Part shown: positions 14,389-20,452 of the stretch, in pieces
How positions within the stretch are numbered: position 1 is the first letter of the stretch
Layout: each line of letters begins with the position of its first letter
Assembly: GCA_002409145.1 (NCBI GenBank)
Contig: DHUL01000003.1
Span: 513 to 24,876, forward strand
DNA: 24,364 nt
Origin: Bacteroidales bacterium UBA5235
GTDB taxonomy: Bacteria; Bacteroidota; Bacteroidia; Bacteroidales; VadinHA17
Direction: 5' to 3'
Made by a program: the position numbers and the translations under genes
The notes under the pieces: generated by a model
What the model saw: only the letters and a program-made list of their open reading frames with translations
The model's database searches: none
What the model was told of the DNA's origin: nothing

Positions 14389-15540
14389 TTAAAGCGCCTT
14401 CCCGAAACCGCAATGGCTGAAGAGCCTGACCATTATTGTCAGCACCAGAGGTATCAGGGCCGGATTAATTCCCTGCCCTGCAATAAGTGCGACAGGAAAC
14501 CACAGGACTGAAATGGTTAACGTTAATCTGCTCAGTTTCACTGATTTCCTCCCGGAGAGCATCATGATGAAAAGTGCCGCAATCAGTACGTTTATCCCCA
14601 GGAAGAGCAGGTTAAGATGAAGTGCATCGTGTTCAGAAAAGATATTCGTAAAAATCAGCAACAGTGCAATTACGGAGTATATTAAATATAGTATGTAATC
14701 TATTGCCTTTTCCAGTCCGGGTCTTTTAAAAACAAATGTCACAAGCACTACAAAAACGAATATGAGCCAGAATACAGCCTGCGGCACCCATGCTTTTTCC
14801 CCGGTCTGTGCGGGGGGTATGTCAACCACCGTCTCTACCGGCCCTGCCAGTGGCTCCTGCCTTCCGTCATGAACTATGACGCTTCCGGCAAAGTTATCTC
14901 TCAGGAACATGGGCAGGAACATCTCATCAGCCACAGAGGCTTTCCTGTCAGCCTGCAATCCCAGCAGCATGTCGGCGCCTAAATCAAGCCAAGGCAGTAC
15001 CTTCTGGTACGGGTCTATCAGCTGACGGAAGCTGAGGCTCTTCTCCTTTAGCGGGAATATTACAGTGTCAGCAGCAGATGCAGCAACGATGTCACGCACC
15101 CGGGTTGCGCAGTTGTCAAAGAAGAAGTCATACCTGTACTTGATATTTTCAGGCCTGAGGTTCTCATTGATCAATACAAACAGCCTCTCCTTCTCCGCTG
15201 TGGTCAGGTTGAGCTTCTGTGACCATACCGATCTCCCCTCGGACACATACTCCTGGAGGAACCGCTTATAACTGTAAGCTCCCAGCAAATAGTCGAGCCT
15301 GCCTTTGGCAAACCTGTAAACGAAATTGGGTGTTGAAAAGTCAAAGATGCCCCAGTTGTAGACCATGTCGAATTCTGTGTCGCGTATGTTTATCCTGAGC
15401 GCTGTATGACCGTATATCGAGTAGCTCGCGGTTCCGGGTGCACATGTAATCATATAGACATCGGCACTGTCAGCATTCTGGGCTTTCAGGCCCGGTGCAA
15501 TTAGCAGCATCAGGACAGCCAGGAGGAATGTTTTTTTCAT
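14389..15540 (-). CDS. DUF4105 (Lnb N-terminal-like) membrane protein
   Basis: This is a 383-residue protein with a signal peptide (about 1-20, ending LKAQ). A periplasmic DUF4105 domain (about 27-235) follows, then a C-terminal membrane part with about five spans (near 255-272, 278-298, 305-330, 338-358 and 363-380). The domain carries SIYGHTALR with His45 and FFFDNCATRVRD with Cys144, a conserved pair that fits a Cys-His catalytic site. The family includes Lnb, the intramolecular lipoprotein transacylase of some Gram-positive bacteria. The protein may therefore modify lipoprotein N-termini or another acyl substrate; that is inference from the family. It is 49 bases after glpK and before the bat operon, so it may be transcribed with glpK. 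Confidence 0.88.
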   Translation of the reverse strand: MKKTFLLAVLMLLIAPGLKAQNADSADVYMITCAPGTASYSIYGHTALRINIRDTEFDMVYNWGIFDFSTPNFVYRFAKGRLDYLLGAYSYKRFLQEYVSEGRSVWSQKLNLTTAEKERLFVLINENLRPENIKYRYDFFFDNCATRVRDIVAASAADTVIFPLKEKSLSFRQLIDPYQKVLPWLDLGADMLLGLQADRKASVADEMFLPMFLRDNFAGSVIVHDGRQEPLAGPVETVVDIPPAQTGEKAWVPQAVFWLIFVFVVLVTFVFKRPGLEKAIDYILYLIYSVIALLLIFTNIFSEHDALHLNLLFLGINVLIAALFIMMLSGRKSVKLSRLTLTISVLWFPVALIAGQGINPALIPLVLTIMVRLFSHCGFGKAL

Positions 15541-15589
15541 AATTTTTTATTTTGATAGAGGTCTTTTGGATTATTTATAACAGGTTTCA

Positions 15590-17092
15590 TCAGATTCCAC
15601 TGTCATCTGCCCAGGCGCCGGCAGTCATCACGGCACGTCTCCATTCGCGTGTCAGAGACTCCCGCTCCTCCGGTTTCATTTCAGGGATAAAATGGCGCCC
15701 GGCCTTCCATAGGTTTCGCAACTCATTCATTCCGCCCCAGAATCCTGTTGCCAGGCCGGCAAGTAAGGCTGTTCCCAATGCTGTCGTTTCCGTTATTGTT
15801 GAACGAAGAACGTCTGTCTGAAGGATGTCAGCCTGGAATTGCATCAGGCTGTCATTTACCGAAGCTCCTCCATCGACTCTCAATTCACTTATTTTCATCC
15901 CGGAATCTTTTTCCATGGCAAGCAGTACATCAAAGGTTTGAAATGCTATGCTTTCAAGGGCGGCACGTGCAATATGGGCTGCTGTAGTACCCCTTGTAAG
16001 GCCGGTTATAATGCCCCTGGCATGCTGGTTCCAGTATGGTGCTCCCAAGCCGGCGAACGCCGGGACAAAACAGACGCCCTCTGTCGAGCTTACCTGTGAT
16101 GCAAGATGTTCCACATCAGATGACTGACGGATGATCCCCAGACTGTCGCGCAGCCATTGCACCACGGCTCCACCAATAAAGATACTGCCCTCCAGGGCAT
16201 AGGTTGTATCATCGCCTATCTTCCATGCCACAGTAGTCAGCAGCCTGTTACCTGATCTCATCGGCTCACCTCCGGTGTTCATCATCATAAAACAGCCGGT
16301 GCCATAGGTGTTCTTTACCATTCCCTCATCAACACACATCTGCCCCAGCATTGCAGCCTGCTGGTCTCCGGCTATCCCGGCAACGGGTAGCCCCGAAGTA
16401 AAGAGGCCGCTCGAATAACCGTAAACCTCTGATGATGAGCGCACCTCAGGCAGCATAGATGAAGGTATATCAAAGAGGGTGAGAAGCTCCTGATCCCATT
16501 GCAGGGTGCGGATATTGAACAGCATGGTGCGTGATGCATTGGAGACATCCGTGACATGCAGTCTGCCGCCGGTCAGGTTCCACAACAACCAGGAGTCAAT
16601 TGTCCCGAACGCAAGATCACCTCTCCCGGCTGCTGCCCTGGCACCATCGACATTGTCAAGAATCCATTTTACTTTTGTGGCTGAGAAGTAGGCGTCAATC
16701 ACCAGGCCTGTCTTTTCAGCTATCATATTACCGTAACCTTCAGCCCTGAGAGTGTCACACAGACCCGAAGTACGGCGGTCCTGCCAGACAATGGCATTGT
16801 ATACAGGTCGGCCGCTCCTCCTGTTCCATACTACGGTTGTCTCACGCTGGTTCGTTATGCCAATGGCAGCTATTTCAGAGCAGTCTGCACCGCTCCGGGC
16901 CACCACTTCCGCTGCCACGCCTGCCTGGGAAGACCATATCCCGTCAGGGTCATGCTCCACCCACCCGGGTCTGGGAAAGATCTGGGAGAATTCCTTCATG
17001 GATGACGCGACAGGCCTTCCTTCAATGTCAAACAGAATGGCTCTTGAACTTGTTGTTCCCTGGTCAAGGGAGAGAATGTATTTCTTCTTCAT
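15590..17092 (-). CDS. glpK: Glycerol kinase
   Basis: GlpK phosphorylates glycerol to sn-glycerol 3-phosphate with ATP in the cytoplasm. The 500-residue length equals that of characterised enzymes (E. coli 502). Key segments are DQGTTSSRA (10-18, phosphate-binding loop), GWVEHDP, ITNQRETTVVWNR and IVWQDRRT (substrate site), GIAGDQQAA, KNTYGTGCFM, the FGGY-type signature EGSIFIGGAVVQWLRD, and DGGASVN near the end. The start is the ATG at 17090-17092 (MKKKYILSLDQG); the frame continues 11 codons upstream to another ATG, but the added residues are not family-like. No glpF or glpD lies nearby. The upstream gap holds a near-perfect palindrome (17148-17164). Confidence 0.96.
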   Translation of the reverse strand: MKKKYILSLDQGTTSSRAILFDIEGRPVASSMKEFSQIFPRPGWVEHDPDGIWSSQAGVAAEVVARSGADCSEIAAIGITNQRETTVVWNRRSGRPVYNAIVWQDRRTSGLCDTLRAEGYGNMIAEKTGLVIDAYFSATKVKWILDNVDGARAAAGRGDLAFGTIDSWLLWNLTGGRLHVTDVSNASRTMLFNIRTLQWDQELLTLFDIPSSMLPEVRSSSEVYGYSSGLFTSGLPVAGIAGDQQAAMLGQMCVDEGMVKNTYGTGCFMMMNTGGEPMRSGNRLLTTVAWKIGDDTTYALEGSIFIGGAVVQWLRDSLGIIRQSSDVEHLASQVSSTEGVCFVPAFAGLGAPYWNQHARGIITGLTRGTTAAHIARAALESIAFQTFDVLLAMEKDSGMKISELRVDGGASVNDSLMQFQADILQTDVLRSTITETTALGTALLAGLATGFWGGMNELRNLWKAGRHFIPEMKPEERESLTREWRRAVMTAGAWADDSGI

Positions 17093-17147
17093 GGCTGCAT
17101 GCACATGTCCGGGAAAATGTGACAACTAAAGTACTATTTTTTGGGTT

Positions 17148-17164
17148 ATTGCAGTCACTGCCAT
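17148..17164. promoter_or_regulatory. 17-bp palindrome, candidate operator
   Basis: ATTGCAGT and ACTGCCAT flank a central C at 17156; the 8-base arms are complementary except for one position, and the inner GCAGT/ACTGC is perfect. It sits about 55 bases from the glpK start, near its putative promoter, so it may be an operator. The binding protein is unknown. Confidence 0.35.
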
Positions 17165-17223
17165 CCGGCTGCTCTGATTATGCAATATAAGCCTGCACAA
17201 CACCGGGAATTAATTATAAAGAT

Positions 17224-17231
17224 TAAATTTG
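17224..17231 (+). promoter_or_regulatory. Bacteroides-type -7 box for the cytidylate-kinase-like gene
   Basis: TAAATTTG is a full match to TAnnTTTG. Transcription starting about seven bases downstream would give a 5' leader of about 15 bases before the ATG at 17254. The -33 box is not recognisable. Confidence 0.4.
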
Positions 17232-17253
17232 GGTATGATAAAACCCAGAGTCA

Positions 17254-17892
17254 ATGGTAAACCAATATATTATAACGATAGGACGACAGCTTGGAAGCGG
17301 CGGACGGGAGATAGGACAGAAACTGTCTGCCAGGCTGGGCATAGCCTTTTATGATAAGGAGCTCATCCGTATCGCCTCACAGCAGAGCGGGCTCAAAGAG
17401 GAGTTCTTCGAGAGGGTTGATGAACAGAAACACTTCAGCCTTTTCCCGGGAATGCTGGGACTGCGGACTTCGCTGACCGATGATTTCTTTTCGAATTATT
17501 ACCTCAGCAACGAATCCCTGTTCAGGATACAGAGCGACGTAATGAGGAGACTTGCCGGTGAGGGATCATGCATCTTTGTAGGCAGGTGTGCCGATTATGT
17601 GATGAAGGACGAAAGGAACTGCCTGAACCTATTTGTCAGCGCTGATATATCAGACCGCATTAAACGGATTGCCGTCAGCCACAATCTGTCAGACAGCAAG
17701 GCAAAGGAGCTGATTGAGCGCACTGACAAGGGTCGGTCATCTTACTACAATTACTTCACCGGAAAGACCTGGGGTGCCGCGGAATCATATCATCTCTGCA
17801 TCAATTCTTCACTGCTCGGGATTGACGAAACCGTAAAGCTGATAAGCCATGTAGCCGAGATCCGTTTCGGACTCAGGGACAATAAGGAATGA
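17254..17892 (+). CDS. Cytidylate kinase-like family protein
   Basis: This 212-residue P-loop protein begins MVNQYIITIGRQLGSGGREIG. GRQLGSGGREIG at 10-21 is the modified nucleotide-binding loop of the cytidylate kinase-like (Cytidylate_kin2) family. AFYDKELI and SCIFVGRCADYVM are further family segments, followed by a helical end. The family is widespread in anaerobes and is separate from the true CMP kinase Cmk, and its substrate is not established. It diverges from glpK and converges on the SDR gene, the two stops being separated by three bases. Confidence 0.88.
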   Translation: MVNQYIITIGRQLGSGGREIGQKLSARLGIAFYDKELIRIASQQSGLKEEFFERVDEQKHFSLFPGMLGLRTSLTDDFFSNYYLSNESLFRIQSDVMRRLAGEGSCIFVGRCADYVMKDERNCLNLFVSADISDRIKRIAVSHNLSDSKAKELIERTDKGRSSYYNYFTGKTWGAAESYHLCINSSLLGIDETVKLISHVAEIRFGLRDNKE

Positions 17893-17895
17893 GAA

Positions 17896-18852
17896 TCAGA
17901 ATCTTGCATTTGCCGGGAGGCTGTTTCGCTCCTTTGTCAGGAGGAACGACTCCGTTGATGAATACCTGAAGCAGTAATCGTATCTGCGTGTCAGGCGTTT
18001 TGAATCAAGAACAACCGGGTACAGGCAGAATCCGAGTCCGGCCGGCTGCAGGTTCACCATCCTGAGATTCCATAGCACCCATATCACCGGCCTGAGAACT
18101 GAACAGGGGAACCGGTGAAACCTCGAAGCAGGTACAATATCACTTACAACAGAACAACTGTCCGGGGCCAGGTTAAAAACACCTTCGATATCGGCATCCT
18201 CCATAACAAGGCTCAAAAGCTCGTTGAAATCATCCTCATGAAGAAATTGTACAGTGGTCTTTCTGAAGGAGGCAGGAAGAAATGGGAGTCTTAACAAAAT
18301 AGAAACCACTGATTTGGGTTTTGAATAGCGTGGGCCCACAACCGTGCAGATTCTCAATGAAACGGGGCGCATCGGGTGGCTGCCGTTTTCCCGGAAAAGC
18401 ATCTGCTCCACCAGTCGCTTGTTCAGACCATAGGTATAGTTACCGGGTTTGAGAGGCTCAGTCTCGTCAAGCCACAGGTCATGTCTCCCGGCCGGACCGT
18501 AAATAGCTGCGGAGCTGGAGAAAACAAACTTCCTGACCGATCCGGTCTTCCGTGCTGCATCAATTACATTGAGTGATCCGCCCACATCCATGCCAAACTC
18601 TTCCTTTCTGCTCCTTAATCTGTTCATGGTACAGGCAAAGTGCAGCACAGTGTCCGGCTGTTCATGTGAAAAAATTTCCCTGACATAACTGCTGTCAGTT
18701 GATTTGCACTGATAGAACCTGAAACTTTCACCATCCACTTTGGTTTCAGGTCTTTTAATGTCCAGACCTATGACTTCACACCCCTTTGCAGTAAGATGAC
18801 TTACGGCAAGTGAGCCAAGATAACCTGAAGAACCTGTGACAAGTACTTTCAT
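17896..18852 (-). CDS. NAD(P)-dependent epimerase/dehydratase (extended SDR)
   Basis: This is a 318-residue extended short-chain dehydrogenase/reductase. The Rossmann motif TGSSGYLG (6-13, GxxGxxG) and an acidic residue after beta-2 (GLD at 29-31) favour NAD. The catalytic site is FSSSAAIYG (111-119) with Tyr141 and Lys145 in YGLNK. The C-terminal half is poorly conserved and binds an unknown nucleotide sugar or other substrate. It is transcribed away from the methyltransferase at 19023 across a 170-base A/T-rich gap. No sugar-biosynthesis cluster surrounds it, so a specific substrate cannot be given. Confidence 0.9.
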   Translation of the reverse strand: MKVLVTGSSGYLGSLAVSHLTAKGCEVIGLDIKRPETKVDGESFRFYQCKSTDSSYVREIFSHEQPDTVLHFACTMNRLRSRKEEFGMDVGGSLNVIDAARKTGSVRKFVFSSSAAIYGPAGRHDLWLDETEPLKPGNYTYGLNKRLVEQMLFRENGSHPMRPVSLRICTVVGPRYSKPKSVVSILLRLPFLPASFRKTTVQFLHEDDFNELLSLVMEDADIEGVFNLAPDSCSVVSDIVPASRFHRFPCSVLRPVIWVLWNLRMVNLQPAGLGFCLYPVVLDSKRLTRRYDYCFRYSSTESFLLTKERNSLPANARF

Positions 18853-19022
18853 TACATTAACTTATTAAAACTATCAATAAGGCTATCTTAACGTTTTTAT
18901 ATGATCATTAGTCGGCTGATTAATCAAAATAATCTAAATATACACAAATTTAGAATTTTTAAAGAGCCATGTCAATAATTTCACAAAAAATCTTAAATTG
19001 TGCATAAATAAATAAACAGGAT
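18853..19022. promoter_or_regulatory. A/T-rich divergent promoter region with a 6-bp inverted repeat
   Basis: This gap of 170 bases lies between the SDR gene (minus) and the methyltransferase gene (plus). On the minus strand TAGTTTTA (18866-18873) is one base off the -7 consensus for the SDR gene. CTAAAT (18934-18939) and ATTTAG (18948-18953) form a perfect inverted repeat with an 8-base spacer, a possible operator. I see no gene or RNA here. Confidence 0.4.
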
Positions 19023-19808
19023 ATGGCACGATCTGTAATTGAAATGCTGTGCTGCCCTTCATGCAAGGGTGAGCTCGTTTATGAGACGGTAATTAATCCT
19101 GACGAATTGAATAATAATCCGCTGATCTGCAATAAATGCAACGTCAGTTACCGGCACTCCGGAGCCTGGTACAACTTTCTGGACGGAACGGGACTGTTGT
19201 TTAAGAACCGGCGGGAAAAGTTTTTTCGCTCTGTGCTTGCTAAGGCTTACACACCTCTGACCAACATGATGTTCCTGCTGTGCGGCGGTCCGAAAAGCGC
19301 AAGGAATGAAGTCATGAGCAGGTTACGGGTGAAGGTTGGAGATGCCGTGCTGGAAACGGGCATTGGGTATGGGGAGAATTTCCTGTGGCTTGCCAGTCGG
19401 ACTGAAGGGCTTCACCTTTATGGTCTTGACATCCAGGAAGAAATGATGACACACTGTGCCAGCAATCTTCACCGGTGGAAAATCACTGCCGGGCTTGCCC
19501 GGGCAGATGCGCAGAAGCTGCCATACAGGGATAGTGTTTTTGACGTGGTATTTCACCTTGGCGCCATTAATCTCTTTGAAGACAAGGGATTGGCTATCCG
19601 CGAAATGATCAGGGTTGCGAAGTCCGGAACCCATATAGTTATTGCCGACGAAACAGAGAAGGCAGGCCGGTTGTTCAATATTTTCACCGGTTCGGCAGAA
19701 AGGGTGGTGCCCCCTGTTGACCTGGTGCCGGCTGAGATGAAAAACATCACTCTCAGCACCATCTGGAAAGGATACGGATACGTGATTGAATTTAACGTGG
19801 CGAAATAG
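19023..19808 (+). CDS. Class I SAM-dependent methyltransferase with N-terminal zinc ribbon
   Basis: The protein has 261 residues. The first 60 form a Trm112/UPF0434-like zinc ribbon with C11/C14 and C36/C39 (CPSCKGEL ... CNKCNVSYRH). The rest is a methyltransferase of the Methyltransf_11 type: motif I VLETGIGYGEN at 109-119, the acidic end of beta-2 in LYGLDIQEEM, ADAQKLPYRDSVFDVVFHLG (motifs II-III), then IREMIRVAKSGTHIVIADE. The methyl acceptor is unknown; a quinone, lipid or small-molecule acceptor is possible. AGGAT lies close before the ATG. It converges with the VOC gene, with 25 bases between the two stops. Confidence 0.88.
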   Translation: MARSVIEMLCCPSCKGELVYETVINPDELNNNPLICNKCNVSYRHSGAWYNFLDGTGLLFKNRREKFFRSVLAKAYTPLTNMMFLLCGGPKSARNEVMSRLRVKVGDAVLETGIGYGENFLWLASRTEGLHLYGLDIQEEMMTHCASNLHRWKITAGLARADAQKLPYRDSVFDVVFHLGAINLFEDKGLAIREMIRVAKSGTHIVIADETEKAGRLFNIFTGSAERVVPPVDLVPAEMKNITLSTIWKGYGYVIEFNVAK

Positions 19809-19833
19809 CAGGACGAATTCGCCCACTTCCTGC

Positions 19834-20271
19834 CTATTTTTTCTCGGCGCAGTTAAACATCCACAGCACTCCGAATTTGTCGCGGAGGGAACCGAAATAG
19901 TCACCCCAGAACATCTCCTGTAGTTCCTGTTCCACAGCTCCTCCGTCTGCCAGGGCCGTAAAAATACGCCTGGTCTCTGCCCTGGTGGCAGGCATAAGAT
20001 TGATGTATGCGTTGTTGCCAGGTGTGATTTTGAAGCCCATTGATTTCGGTGCATCACTGCCCATCAGTTGGAAGCCGTCAAGGATTGGCAGGCTTACATG
20101 CATTACAAGATTAAGTTCCTCTGCCGGAAGCGGAGGCATATTCTCCGATGACGGGACATCCCTGAACCTCATGATTCCTCCCTGGAATTCCCCACCGAAG
20201 ATCTCCCTGTAAAAATTAAAGGCAGCTTCGGTTTCCTTTTCAAAATTGAGATAAATGCTTACCTGTGACAT
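19834..20271 (-). CDS. VOC family (PhnB-like glyoxalase/bleomycin-resistance fold) protein
   Basis: This 145-residue single-domain protein of the vicinal oxygen chelate superfamily resembles PhnB. NFEKETEAAFNFYREIFGG is the typical first beta-alpha unit, and DGFQLMGSDAP and FWGDYFGSLRDKFGVLWMFN make up the C-terminal half. Such proteins bind a metal and act on small electrophiles or antibiotics, or have no known activity; the substrate here is unknown. The first 32 bases overlap the end of the FeoB-associated peptide gene, so it appears to be the third gene of the feo transcript. Confidence 0.87.
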   Translation of the reverse strand: MSQVSIYLNFEKETEAAFNFYREIFGGEFQGGIMRFRDVPSSENMPPLPAEELNLVMHVSLPILDGFQLMGSDAPKSMGFKITPGNNAYINLMPATRAETRRIFTALADGGAVEQELQEMFWGDYFGSLRDKFGVLWMFNCAEKK

Positions 20272-20440
20272 GATTGTTGTTTTTAAGTGTTAAATAAGCG
20301 CTAAGGTCTTTTTTGGCGGAACAGCCTCCGCAGTCACCGCAGGACGATGACCTGCCCGGCTTCAGGGCCCTGATAAATGCAAAGATGGCATAAGAAACTG
20401 CCGCACTGACGATCACGAATGTAATTATATCCTGGTTCAT
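20240..20440 (-). CDS. FeoB-associated Cys-rich membrane peptide
   Basis: This 66-residue peptide has one N-terminal membrane span (about 6-24) and a cysteine cluster CGDCGGCSAKK with C34, C37 and C40, the pattern of the FeoB_associated family. Such peptides are encoded after feoB in many anaerobes and probably assist ferrous iron transport or metal sensing, though the mechanism is not proved. It starts 12 bases after the feoAB stop. The last 16 residues (LTLKNNNHVTGKHLSQF region) are not conserved in style, and the gene's 3' end overlaps the VOC start by 32 bases. Confidence 0.85.
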   Translation of the reverse strand: MNQDIITFVIVSAAVSYAIFAFIRALKPGRSSSCGDCGGCSAKKDLSAYLTLKNNNHVTGKHLSQF

Positions 20441-20452
20441 TTTGTTATTTAC

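Larger units (their letters stand above)
17093..17253. promoter_or_regulatory. Divergent promoter region between glpK and the cytidylate-kinase-like gene
   Basis: This gap of 161 bases serves both directions. For glpK, TACTTTAG on the minus strand (about 17126-17133) is one base off the Bacteroides -7 consensus. For the kinase gene, TAAATTTG (17224-17231) matches that consensus fully. A palindrome lies between the two (separate entry). I see no -33 TTTG at the proper spacing for either. Confidence 0.45.

Noticed and set aside
14386..14393. Reading the TGTTAAA copies as a transcription terminator of the DUF4105 gene
   Set aside because: They are direct, not inverted, repeats and form no stem; they fit a binding-site array better.
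19323..20057. Minus-strand open frame of 244 codons across the methyltransferase and VOC genes
   Set aside because: It runs antisense to a methyltransferase with clear motifs and out of frame with the VOC gene; its translation shows no family signature.
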